Both the position numbers and the translations under genes were made by a program. Source: Riptortus pedestris (lineage: Eukaryota; Arthropoda; Insecta; Hemiptera; Alydidae). From it: DNA of 64,000 bases. The stretch spans positions 181,405,001-181,469,000 of the forward strand of contig CM032228.1 in the NCBI GenBank assembly GCA_019009955.1, in the 5' to 3' direction. Below, piece after piece: positions 39,065 through 49,700 of the stretch. The notes under the pieces were generated by a model. That model made no database searches, was not told the origin of the DNA, and saw only the letters and a list, made by a program, of their open reading frames with translations. How positions within the stretch are numbered: position 1 is the first letter of the stretch; each line of letters starts with the position of its first letter.

Positions 39065-39963
39065 AAGGTAAGCCTAATGTTTTAAGACAATAAACTTCAA
39101 GTTGTAGTTTGGCCATCTCGAAGGTGGAAACCGTTGCCCAGCGTAAGAACTATTTAATAAATAGAAAGGATTTTCGAAGCAACCTACATTCGCCATCATT
39201 GCTTTATTAAATAGTTATGTTCAAATACATATATATACTCCCAAACAGATATAAAACAGTCAATCAGTCATCAATTAGGAATTGCAACCATTTCAAAACA
39301 ACATGATTACTTATTGTTTCCTGGCGCCTTCCGATCTATCAACACTCCTCTGAAGGAGTTTTATCTGCCAATAATTAGAATATTATCACGCATGTGTTGC
39401 AAAGCTCCCACGTGAAGGATGAAGCTACAGTGTGTTATAAGAGTATCGACCATGCAATCTCTTTTTCTCATTTTATATGTACCTTAGGTAAAAACAACGA
39501 GGAACTTAAGCTGGAAAAGAAATTAGAATTAAGCAATAGGTTTGATGAGCTTACTGCTCAAGGCTGAAGAATGAGTGATGGTTTATGAAAGGATTCAAAT
39601 AAAAAATCATACAAATTATTTGTTTTTTTTACCCCCCCCCCCACTTGAATAAGTCCCAAAAGACCACGAGGTCATAAGTCAAAATACCATTCATAAAAAT
39701 TAAAAATTCTGATTGTTGAAATCCCTACGAAATTCGAGGAGTACGCACGTTGTCTGCGATGAGCTATGCCTTGTTGTTATATGGTATTTGATAGGAATAA
39801 TCTTGTTTATTGAGATATATGTAGATTATAAGAGATAGACAGAGAAAGTGAGAGTGAGAGATGATTATGGGTAGTTTTTTTTTTAGACTCGTTTCGTAAT
39901 GAATTCTCAATAGCTGCTTGTTGAAATGTTTAATAGTTCGAGCCTCCTCCTATTTAGTCCTTG
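39065..39963. other. AT-rich unassigned DNA
   Basis: About 900 bp without a recognisable gene; it contains a C-run (about 39633-39642) and a GA-rich patch (about 39835-39865). Confidence 0.4.
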
Positions 39964-40614
39964 TTAGCAGATTTCCCTTAAGGGAAATCAGCTATTGAGG
40001 TCGTACTCATGACGCGAGTTTCGAAAAATTTCTTCAAATGTCCATCGATCCTACCCAGGAGATGACGAAAATGAGGTCCGTTCAAAATTATATATATATA
40101 TCTATATATATATATATATATCTATATATATATAGATATATATATATATTTGTCTGTTAACGCTCTAGCGGTCGCAATTTTTGTTTGATCGTTACCAAAC
40201 TCGGAATTTAATCGTTTTATGTAAAAAGGAAGATCAAGTTCGTTAATGGCTAAAATCGAACCAGTGGGAGGGGGGGTTTAGAGGGGGGGGGGGTTTCGAA
40301 AATTCAAAATATCTCCGTTACCATACGTCGGATCAAAAATGTGTATAGGACCAATCTTATTGCAAATTAAATTTACTATAAATATTGTTCTATACATTTA
40401 TTCTGTATCTTTAATATTAACCGAGATATTTGGATTTGTATTGTGAGTGTGGTTGGCTATGTTTGGGAGTTTCCGCCGAGCGCACTAGCGCTAGTGTGGC
40501 CATTTCACTAACTATTCGTCCTCGTTAGAATAGGTTATTACTAGGCAGATTTCTCTATTGTAAAACTTCACGTGGGAAATCTGCTTAGTTTACGCAGCCC
40601 CTGCGTGACGGACT
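39964..40614 (-). mobile_element. HINE-like element, complete
   Basis: One of the best-preserved copies, about 650 bp: 3' ttagcagatttcccttaagg at 39964, perfect palindrome, (TA)n about 40088-40149 with (TATC) interruptions, G-run block about 40265-40292, sub-terminal GGGAAATCTGCT at about 40575, and 5' terminus ending at 40614. It is a useful type copy for this family. Confidence 0.85.
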
Positions 40615-41118
40615 TTTTTTCTATTGTGTGTGTGAGTTATTTTAGGCTACTTTATGTTTTTTATCTATGCTGATATTGACTTTATCACCAGTATTATCGC
40701 TGTTTTCATTAGATGTATTATTCCTAACACTTTCATGCATTAGCATTAATGAACTATTAGTTTTCTAAAAGTGTTTCGTCTACAATTTAGTAGGATATTT
40801 AGATCTTTGTTCATTTTCCCGTTATTTAATTGTCTCCTATAATACACAAACCTTCTAACATAACAAATTTAGTGGAAACAAGATAAAAAGGGACTAACTA
40901 ACCCACATGCTGGTATGAGACACTATTGATCTCCCCATATATTTTCATTTTCTAAGTAAAAAGTTGAGCAAAAGTGGGCTTTACTCAAGGCTGAAGACAA
41001 GAAAATACTAATAATACGATTAATATTTAAACTATGAAAAAATGTATAGAACAACTATTGTAGAGCTAACAACTAATAACAATAGCTAACAATAATAGCT
41101 TAATAATAATAATAATAA

Positions 41119-42402
41119 GAAAGGACTGAATCATACAAATATCTTGGTTTTCAACAGCATCTGAAAATAGCGAAAAAGGATGTAAAAGACCTATTAAAAA
41201 ATGAATTTATTAAGCGCTTGCGACTTATTTTTAACAGCTATCTTTCAAGCCGCTATAAAATAAAATCAGTTAATACATGGGCGATACCATCTCTTATCTA
41301 TAGTTTTGGCATAATAAAATGGTCTGACACTACTCTTGATGAGTTGGATAGACTCATAAGAACGGAGATGACAAAAGCCAGAATGCACCATCCGATTTCA
41401 TCTATGGTCAGGCTGTATTTATCGAGGAAACAAGGAGGACGAGGCCTTCTCAACATCCGAAACCTATGTCGGTCTCAGGAAGTTAACCTGAGACATTACA
41501 TAAGATCGAATGATAGCCACGTCTTCAAAGAAATAGTTAAACTTGATGACGGGTTTACGGCCTTGAACTTGAAATGTAGTAACAATCCTGAAGTTAAAAA
41601 TGAATCCCACTTTCTTTCAGAATGGCAAAGTAAGGAACTTCATGGTCGTTACTACACTCGCCTTTATGACTCGGAGGTAGACTTGGCTTATTCTGTCGCG
41701 TGGCTGACGTCTGGAAAGCTGTTTTCAGAAACAGAAGGTTTCATTACAGCTATCCAAGACCAAGTGATTGCCACCAGATCATACAGACGTCATATCCTCA
41801 ATGACAGTAGTGTCTCAGACAAATGTAGATTATGCAACAAAGCTTATGAATCCATTCAACATATTACGGCAGGATGTGAAATACTTGCTGGATCCGAGTA
41901 CTTACAGAGGCACAATAACGTGGCAAAAGTATACCATCAAGCTCTAGCAGAGAAATTCGGCATGGTAGGCAGTAAGGTCGCTTATTATCGCTATAATCCT
42001 CAAACATTATTGGAGAAAGATAATATAAAGATGTATTGGGACGAAGCGATGATAACTGACCATACTGTGCACCATAACAAACCGGATATTCTCATTATTG
42101 ACAAGATCAATAAGACTGCTGATATTATTGACATTGCAGTGCCCAATGATGAGAATATTCGAAAATCCCATGCCGAAAAGTTAAGAAAATATCAAGAATT
42201 GGCTATCGAGCTCAAAGAGGTATACAAACTGAAATCTGCCATAGTTACGCCTATTATAGTAAGTTCAAATGGACTAGTGCCAAAAACAACGATAGCAGGC
42301 ACCAAGAACTTGAATCTGCCAACAGCAATTATAAAAGAAGCACAGCAAGGGGTACTTCTTGATACTGCTAGAATCGTGCGAAAATTTTTAAATTCCCCTT
42401 AA
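41119..42402 (+). CDS. R4-clade retrotransposon C-terminal polyprotein (partial; zinc knuckle plus RLE)
   Basis: An open frame of 427 codons from the truncation point to the stop at 42402; no true start codon, since the 5' end is lost. It opens in the late reverse transcriptase/thumb region (ESYKYLGFQQ) and has the post-RT domain (RKQGGRGLLNI). A C-x2-C-x8-H-x4-C zinc knuckle follows (CRLCNKAYESIQHITAGC), then a restriction-like endonuclease (RLE) core with NKPDILIID, DIIDIAVPND and a following EKLRKYQELAIELK segment. These are the DNA-binding and target-nicking parts of RLE-type LINEs. No frameshift or premature stop is present, so the copy is fairly young, but without the RT core it cannot act by itself. 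Confidence 0.8.
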   Translation, partial: ERTESYKYLGFQQHLKIAKKDVKDLLKNEFIKRLRLIFNSYLSSRYKIKSVNTWAIPSLIYSFGIIKWSDTTLDELDRLIRTEMTKARMHHPISSMVRLYLSRKQGGRGLLNIRNLCRSQEVNLRHYIRSNDSHVFKEIVKLDDGFTALNLKCSNNPEVKNESHFLSEWQSKELHGRYYTRLYDSEVDLAYSVAWLTSGKLFSETEGFITAIQDQVIATRSYRRHILNDSSVSDKCRLCNKAYESIQHITAGCEILAGSEYLQRHNNVAKVYHQALAEKFGMVGSKVAYYRYNPQTLLEKDNIKMYWDEAMITDHTVHHNKPDILIIDKINKTADIIDIAVPNDENIRKSHAEKLRKYQELAIELKEVYKLKSAIVTPIIVSSNGLVPKTTIAGTKNLNLPTAIIKEAQQGVLLDTARIVRKFLNSP

Positions 42403-42487
42403 TATGTCACACTCACAAACTCCATATCGGTTGGATTTTCCCCCGATATGGATTTTACTCCAGTTTTCACTGAGTATAAACCTCCCC
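41119..42487 (+). mobile_element. Dong/R4-like non-LTR retrotransposon, 5'-truncated, in (TAA)n
   Basis: A (TAA)n tract ends at 41118 and element sequence starts at the next base. Downstream, (ATA)n begins at about 42487-42488. The same word aataatagcttaat occurs on both sides (about 41090-41104 and 42495-42510), consistent with insertion into a pre-existing (TAA)n locus. R4-clade elements such as Dong are known to insert in TAA repeats. The 3' UTR (42403-42487) contains a 10-bp perfect stem (42421-42430 with 42443-42452, 12-nt loop). Confidence 0.8.
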
Positions 42488-42930
42488 CATAATAATAATA
42501 ATAGCTTAATAGAACTAATAGCTTAACAATATTGGTTCTACAACATTTACGACTCTGCGAATCATAATAACAGAGAAATGCTAAATTTTCAAATTCCCTC
42601 CCCCCCATCTCGTAGCATGTCCGATATCAGTCATTAACGACTGTGATCTTTTGTGTTGAATTAAAAGCTTGAATACAGATTATGGAATAGATCAAATCGA
42701 CATTTTCGAGTACAGAACATAAAATCTTAAGTGATAACGTCATCACACAACGTATTCGCATGTATCTTACCAAGTAAAAGTTGTTGTTCTATACATTATT
42801 TTCTTAGCATAATTATTAAGCGAGATATTCGACCATTCTTGGAAAAGATTGTATATGAGAAAAATAAATTAATAATGTGTCATACGTGGGAAATCTGTTT
42901 ATTTTACTCAGCCCCTTGCGTAGCGGACTT

Positions 42931-43727
42931 TTTTTTCCGTTAATTTATCGATAAATCAAACATTAAACATAATGTTAGTAAATTTTTCCATTTTATGATA
43001 GGAAAACATATTTTATTTAATTTCGACAATACAAAATTATGTTGGTTTATGATGGACTTAAATTTGCATAATGGTAAAAAAAAAAATAAATAAAAAAAAA
43101 AAAACTGCCCAGAGATACTGTGCTAATAATTGCAATACCTTATCCATTTTTTGAGGTGCTGGATGGCAAAGGAATCATTATCTCAGGTAAGAAAAAATGC
43201 CTCGTTCAGGCGGAGAACAGTGAAGGAACGAGGCGTTTTGTCTTACATGCAATACCTTAGATACCTTCGTGATTTATGCAGGGGTAAACCGCATTAAGTA
43301 GCAAGTACTTTAATTCTTCTGTAATAATGTTCTGTAATGGTCATGTATTTCCGTAAACCAATATAAATCAATTCAATATAGTTTTCGGGCAAGTACAATA
43401 TGTATATCTGTATTTTATCTACGTACCAGCAGAAACGTATTGGCCCCTTCTTACTTTGGATCAATTGATTTAATCTGCAAAGTTATAAATATTTCGGTTT
43501 AGTTAAATCTATGTGATTACTCTTTGCTTGCTTAGAGCTTATTGTAATTCTAATACAAGAATTATCTATATCTTATTTATCAGCTTCCTCAGATGTAGCA
43601 ATATTTTCAGATAATACTTCTGTTTGGATTATAAATGGATAGCAATGTTTTAGGAACTTGTTAGTATTATAGGATCTAGCATACTTTTAGTTCTAAGGTA
43701 TTTATCTCTCACGTTGAATGGCATAAA
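42931..43727. promoter_or_regulatory. Region upstream of the SLC17 first coding exon
   Basis: It probably holds the 5' UTR and perhaps the promoter of the transporter gene, but no core promoter element is convincing. Two points: a consensus splice donor (ctcag|gtaaga, exon end 43186) that could close a non-coding 5' exon, with a possible acceptor (atacttttag) ending at 43690; and a 12-bp direct repeat tgcaatacctta (43131-43142, 43248-43259) enclosing a 9-bp stem hairpin (43199-43207 / 43226-43234). An in-frame TAG at 43677-43679 lies upstream of the ATG. Confidence 0.3.
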
Positions 43728-43809
43728 ATGACAAGTTTTGAAGACGTGCATTACGTTCCCGTCATGAAAGGAGTTGAGCAATCAGCTAATGAAGAAATAA
43801 ATAAACGGA
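43728..43809 (+). CDS. SLC17-type MFS transporter, first coding exon
   Basis: ATG in a good insect context (cataaaATGac) opens MTSFEDVHYVPVMKG and reads 27 codons plus one base to 43809, where a strong splice donor GTGAGT follows. The leftover base (phase 1) joins the 'ga' starting the exon at 45694 to make AGA (Arg), keeping the frame. An acidic, hydrophilic N-terminal leader before the first membrane segment is normal for insect SLC17 (sodium/phosphate cotransporter-like) proteins, but this leader is not conserved enough to identify alone; the case rests on splice phase, donor quality and the next exon. A distant extra 5' exon cannot be excluded. Confidence 0.65.
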
Positions 43810-45693
43810 GTGAGTATAATATGGTTATTTACATCTTCATTTCATATATGGAATCGGATCTTGTGAGAATGATTTCATAAATTCTAAACATTTCACATCA
43901 TAAATTAAAATTATTGATTTTGATTGATACCCACGGGTGGCAAGTTTTAAGGAATGGTTTTGTGACAAATTGAGTAACGAAGTAGTTAAAGCGGAAAATA
44001 TTCAAAATGAAATCCGATCACAACTTGTACATTTCTCTAGCGTTTCCTGCACAAAAACATTTTGTGCCAATATATTGTAACCCAATAGGTAATTGTACAT
44101 TAAATTTTACAGGTAAGAATCAAGTACCTTACCTGTAATGTTTCCTCCATCATCTACTCCTCAAAATCGTTACTTTTTAATATTATCTATCTTTATAATT
44201 AAAATAAACTGGAGGATTTAAAAACATCTATTAATTTCTGAAGAGCTATTTTAAAAAAGTCCGTCACACACGGGCTGCGTAACCAACTTCATTATAAAAG
44301 ATACATGCAAATATGTTCTGGTGCCCCCCCCCCTCTTAAGTTCTTCGACTATTAAAATTAGGTTTATTAAGATAAAAGTCATTCTGATTCATTATAAATT
44401 ACTGTACTAGATATAGTAAATAGTTTTCATAAAAATTAACATGTTATATTGTGATATGTTTCAGTAATTTTTTTCCTTTCCGGTGAGGGGTTGGCAGACC
44501 TGTTTGTTTATATTTCAGACGCTTTCCGTCATTGAAATTGACTGAAGGATTTCTCATTACCTTTTGTATTAATTCACTTAAAATTCACGATATTGTGTTA
44601 CCAGTATGTAGATTTATCTATTACTAAACTTCACGACGGAAATCTGCTTAGTTCACGCAGGCCCTGCGTGACGGACTTAATTTAATATAAATTGATGAAC
44701 CCCTAAATAAAGTCTATGGTTTACTCTATTATAGGCATTTTGTAGGCAGAACGAAAGAAAGTTCAATCGTCCTGTATTCCAAATAGCTGATTTCCCTTAA
44801 GGAAAATCTGCTAAAAGCAAAATTAGTTACATAAATTTGTATTCATGACAATCGATATATGCACTCGTTATAGCATATTATAAATTGTATTAAAATTTGA
44901 TGACTTTTATTTGTTAACTTCTACGAACTGCTACTGAGGCTAATTGGGTATATCACTTGAATATTCATGATTAGACTTTGAATCTAGGACTTTACCTAGA
45001 TCTCTTTTGAACGCTTAGGAATTCATATTACAGTTCCATAATATTTTCTATATTTCAGCTATAATAGTTTCTACAAATTAAGCATTCTCAATAAAGAAGT
45101 TGCCTTAAGCTATTGCAAATTTGCTATTTCAGGGCAACCATGTGAAGTAGACGTTCCGGCAGAAATTAGATTTGCCATCACATTTTTCCCTGGGCACATT
45201 TTGGAAAAGTGTTGAGTATTTTTCTCCTTTCCAATAGGTACTATTTATTGAGCTCGTCACTGTATGACCAGTGTTTTGTATAATTGCACAGTTTTCTCTT
45301 ATTTTGTTTTGTTATTATTGTTATTTATTAACGTCCACTTTTTGATACTATGGCTAATTGAGACGGGATATCTACAGGTTACTACCCTTTTCTAGAAATT
45401 AATCTTAAATAACAGTTTTTGAAAACTCCTTTACTGTGCTTTGATGGAAAAAAATAGTTTACTTGATTTGTATGGATTTGATTAGCCAGATATACAGAAT
45501 CCAAAGCTCCTAACATATGTATAATTTTTAAGTGTAAATACCCTTTTACGCCTCAAAGAGATAAAATCACAAAAATTCGTCTACATATTAAAACGAGAGC
45601 TGAGGTTAGCCTTGAGTGTTAAGGTATTGGTTTTATTATACTTGTAACACTATGAAGATCTTTATAAACAAGTTTATTATTTTATTGTTTCAG
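43810..45693 (+). other. Intron 1 of the SLC17-type gene, with HINE insertions
   Basis: GT...AG intron of 1,884 bp (gtgagt ... ttttattgtttcag). It contains HINE pieces: a 5' terminus fragment in plus orientation (about 44256-44285), a minus-orientation interior ending in a 5' terminus (about 44286-44677; same subfamily as 1-345), and a 3' palindrome end in plus orientation (about 44786-44817). The remainder is ordinary AT-rich intron. Confidence 0.6.
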
Positions 45694-45824
45694 GAGGTTT
45701 GGGAGTACGCCATGTGCAGGCATGCATCCTCTTCGTTGGTCTCACTCTTGCCTATTCCCTCAGAGTGAACCTCTCTGTAGGAATAGTAGCTATGACGGAC
45801 AATAAAATAAACCCTGACGTTCAG
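45694..45824 (+). CDS. SLC17-type MFS transporter, second coding exon (TM1)
   Basis: A 131-bp exon between a canonical acceptor (ttattgtttcag) and donor (gttcag|gtaaaa). It encodes GLGVRHVQACILFVGL and AYSLRVNLSVGIVAMTDN, then NPDVQ, the first transmembrane helix and the conserved RVNLSVAIVAMT-type signature of the SLC17 anion/phosphate cotransporter family, including insect 'putative inorganic phosphate cotransporters'. The Arg in this helix is a family hallmark. The exon ends in phase 0. The remaining exons (further ten or so helices) were not found downstream in this window, so the next intron would exceed 18 kb, or the gene is broken here. The exact paralogue and substrate cannot be assigned. 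Confidence 0.85.
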
Positions 45825-46785
45825 GTAAAATGCTTATAATTCATTGGATATAAAGGGAAATACCATTGATTCCCGCTGTAAATCGTGTCATATTTAATTT
45901 ATAATTATACAGAATATAGAATAGATGTTTCTAATGAGAGAATCTAAATTTGCAGATCATTTTTAAACATAATGAACCTTTAATAATTAAACTAGAAAAA
46001 AATGAGCTCCATTAAAGCCATGTGTCATTGATGTTTGTATAACATTTTAATTATATTGAGATATTTGTAGAAAATCATTGATTGATTTTGGGGGTCTATA
46101 GCAAGAGGAAGAGCGTCCGACAGATAGAATAGATCACTGGAAAGGCTAACGCACCAGCCCGCTGCCAGAAAGATCTCAAGAGGGGAGACAATCTAAGAAA
46201 CGTGCACGTCTATCACTGATTTTAGATCATGACCCCTCTGAACTCTATTGTGTGGACACAGTGATGTTTGATGAATGGGACATTGAACGCTATAAGCATA
46301 TTTATTGGTTCCAAATTATTTTTTTTATTTTTGTTCTTCGGTTAATGCGTGTTCTTATCGTTATCGGTTTAATTCACATTTATAAGCATTAAAAAAAAAA
46401 TAATTTTAAAAATGGACTGAAGATGGGTAAAATACATAGCCGTAACCCTCCTATTGGCTTAATAGGTTCCAGTGTGCCGCAGTTCAGCGACTGCCAGGAC
46501 ATTTATTCCATTGAATAACCGAAAAATTTACTTTTCCTAACTCGTGGCTTCTGCATCCTGAAGACCTTTTAAACATTCTGGAAAGCTTTTTAGGCAATTT
46601 TCAATTATAACTGTAGTCAAATGTACACCAGTTCTATGTAGAAGATAAGGACAACGACTGTACAAAACAGAATTATGATATTGTGTGCGTGAAGTTTATT
46701 ATAACCTGAAATTTAACGATTTAGAGAAAGAGGAAAATTTAGCATTCTAAGCATCGCCGTTATAATAAGTTGGATTGAAACGTAT
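45825..46785. other. Presumed intron 2, no further exon recognised
   Basis: AT-rich sequence with a somewhat GC-richer patch at about 46100-46270 that reads open for short distances but matches no SLC17 exon. No intact transposon was recognised. Confidence 0.4.
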
Positions 46786-47225
46786 TGTTGCGAAAATTAC
46801 GCATAGTTAATCAGGTGTTTAAGAAGTACGAAGAAATGAAGGCGTCCCCTGTAGGGAGCTGCGACATGGTCAAGTCGAGAATCTTCGGAACCGACGGGTA
46901 GTCTGGATCCTTCGAGGAGGTGCCCGAGATATATAAAAGCCGCCCAACAGTCAGTTAATTCTCAGTTTCAGGGAATAACAGTTCGTTCAGTGCACCACAA
47001 TGCCGTGTTCTTCTGAAAAACAGTGCAGTGCTGTGTTCTTGTGAAGTTCAGTGCAGTGCCGTGTTCTTGTGAAGATCAGTGCAGTGCTGTGTTTTGTGAA
47101 CTTCAGTGATTCGCGTGATCGTGAGTTAGGAAGTGTTCACCAACAATCGACTCTAGTCAAAATATATATATATTTATGTATAATTAAATATTCACCCAAT
47201 AATAAATACTAATCAAAATGAAGAG
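46786..47225 (+). mobile_element. LTR-retrotransposon LTR, 3' boundary uncertain
   Basis: It opens TGTTGCGAAAATTA like the solo LTR at 54112, then has a TATA-like atatataaaagccgcc (about 46929-46944), a cagtcagttaattctcag segment and three degenerate ~33-bp units built on cagtgcagtg (about 47018-47110), as in the other LTR. A possible polyadenylation signal aataaa lies at about 47200. No CA-terminal 3' boundary or duplicated target is clear, so this copy may be truncated. Confidence 0.55.
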
Positions 47226-47370
47226 GCGCATTTTAATAATATAAAGGGAGCCAGTTATCTCTACTTAAACTAAATTACAATTAAAGCACTTAACTGTTTT
47301 TATAGAAGTTCTCTATCAGACTCTGCCGTGAGAGATAGTGCAAATATACGGTGCAAGTATATTTATGTAA

Positions 47371-47910
47371 AACTAAAGATTAAGTTCGTTAATGGGTGAA
47401 ATACTACCAGTGAGAGGGAGGGGGGTGTTTAATATCTTCGTTAGTAAGCGTCAGATCAAAACATTGTACAGAATCAATCTTATTGCAAATTTAATGGTCA
47501 ATAAATGTTGCTATATACGTTTTTTTTCAAATCCTGATTATTAACGGAGATATTTGCATTTTTAAGTTTTTGGCCTTCGGTAAACCCTCATTCCTACTCA
47601 TGTCATATTAACAACAAGCTGTTATGTTATGAAGTATTTTATTTGGAGCCTAAATATTAAATATTGTTCTCATTGAACTTTTACGTTTAGAAATAAATGC
47701 AAATACGTGACGCTCGTGGGAAATCGGCTTAATTAAGACAGGCCCTTCGTCACGGTTTTTTTTAATTTTCAGCCTTCAGTAGCCCCCTCCACTCCACTTC
47801 TGCTCGTATAATATTAACAATAAGCTGAAACACTTAATTCTAAGTTTAAATAATAAATATGGTTTTTATCCGACCTTTACTATGTGAGATTCATATAAAT
47901 TGAAAAGCCC
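47371..47910 (-). mobile_element. Decayed HINE-like copies
   Basis: A G-run block (about 47405-47428), aatcttattgcaaatttaat and tattaacggagatatttgca lead to a diverged 5' terminus (about 47706-47755, gggaaatcggctta, aggcccttcgtcacgg). A second degenerate copy follows to about 47910. Confidence 0.5.
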
Positions 47911-49601
47911 GTCACACAAGATGTTGGATGTGATGTCATCAAGAAAGATTATATTTCTGGAAGTCTTAATATTTACTTGATTGGCACCATTCTTTATATT
48001 AGGGGGGTTGGGTAGAGGAGGTTAAATATGAATAAATAAATGGCATACAAAAAGTATATAACCAATATTGTTAATCATTTAATGACCAACAATTGTTATT
48101 GTATATACTTTTTCCACTTATTTGAGTTTTTTTTTTATTTTGAGCCTTCAGTTAACCCCCAGTCCTGCTCATGGAATTTCCACTTATCAGCAATTGTGTC
48201 ATTAATCATTTGATGTTTATGATCAACTTAAATTTGACGTTTTGGCTACATAGGCTTATTAGTGAATATATTGAAAAGCGAATTTGAGGTGACAACATCG
48301 ACGTACAATCCCAGCTCGTGGGAAATCTGCTTAGTTTAATACATACATACATTTGAATGACTGGACAGTTACTCTGCAAGTTAAAGGATTTTTGCATTAT
48401 GTGATGCAAATCACGGGATGATTTTGTGGATAGGTTAATCCTACGTTTTATTTCCCCAGAAAAGTTTTTTAGTAACGAAGAAATAATGAGTATTGTAATT
48501 TAACAGAAACACCATCATTCTTATCCAAAATTATGCCAGTTATCAGCGGAGGAAGGAGGAGAAGCACTTCAGATATACCAATAAGATGAATAATGTAGTT
48601 TCTGTTGGTGAAAGAAATTCATTTCTATATTTCACAAAAAGAAGAGTGAGAGCATGAAGAGGAAGAAAGGCAAAATGAGAGACAACAAAAATGGCACTTT
48701 TATGTTCTTTCAAATTTTAACCAATTGTCTTATGACAAAGGTTTCCACAGGACTCAAGTTTATTTAGTTTAAGTAACTCCTGATTGCATAAAAATATATG
48801 AAATTCTCACAAGATAAAATTCCCTGAAAACTTTTAGAAAACTAACAAGTCATTGGAGAAGCTTTGCATGCTTCTTTCAATGTCGCTCTTGATAATCATA
48901 AGGCCTCATTCGTGTACTCCAGTAGGAGATGCAGAAAGTGATATTGCGATACCAACATCAAGAATTTCAAGGCCAGCTGCTTTCAACACAAAATATTTTA
49001 TTCTTTTTTTTTCTCCTTCCTTCCTTCCTTGACTGGATTTTATAACACTGGTCTGGCCTACAAAGTGTAAGAATGCCCCAAATATTAATAGTAGCCCTAA
49101 TAAGGATAAAAAGAACGAGTTTTGGTAGTTCAATATCACTTTATATGTCGAAACAATTAAACAATCTGTGTTTTTAATTGAAATTCTTACTATTTTTTTT
49201 TTCTAAGCCTAAAGAAAATTTGTGATCTTGAACCTCAATACCGACAGATGGCCACAAAAAGTATCTCATGAACTTTGGAGGGAAGTGCAGTGTACCTAAA
49301 ATTTTCCATGTTTCATCAGTTTCTCAGCATTATCACCAGACTCACGAAATACTAGTTTTAAGAGTCGTGATTATCTTCCTCTTTATCGTTGTTATTGGAT
49401 TGACAAATCCGTAAATCTGGAGTCAGTCCCCCTATATCTTCGCTCTACTGTTTAAAATATGGTCTATTTGATTACAAGCCGGGCCCTGATGGGCTTATCT
49501 CAACTCCTTTCATAATCTAGTATATTATCATAATCTGCATATCCCAATGACAAGCTAACTCTACATTTAGACACAATTTATCATAGGCTAACTCCTTTGT
49601 T
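47911..49601. other. AT-rich DNA with a further HINE remnant
   Basis: Positions about 48110-48335 are another decayed minus-strand HINE ending gtgggaaatctgcttagttt. The rest (48336-49601) shows no gene; the minus-strand ORF 48906-49139 is unsupported. Confidence 0.4.
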
Positions 49602-49700
49602 TTCCTATTGAGGTCGTACTCATGACGCGATTTACGAAAAATTTCCTCATCGACCATCGAAGACGAAAATGAGGTCTGTTCAAAATTTGATATACATACT
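49602..49700 (-). mobile_element. HINE 3' fragment
   Basis: Contains attgaggtcgtactcatgac, then a shortened tcgaccatcgaagacgaaaatg segment and gttcaaaatttgatata. It is cut off where Tc1-like terminal sequence begins at about 49701. Confidence 0.6.

Larger units (their letters stand above)
40870..42930. mobile_element. Old HINE-related sequence split by a Dong-like LINE
   Basis: The left part (about 40905-41100) and right part (about 42500-42720) are jointly collinear with the interior of the older element at 22925-23280 (tgctggtatgagacac, tatgaaaaaatgtatagaac, the C-run block, cattaacgactgtgatc). At about 42885-42929 a diverged 5' terminus in minus orientation appears (gtgggaaatctgtttatttt, agccccttgcg). 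The internal order suggests more than one copy. Confidence 0.5.

Noticed and set aside
46786..47225. Complete LTR with TSD at 46.8 kb
   Set aside because: No convincing CA-end or matching target duplication was found, so only a partial LTR is reported.
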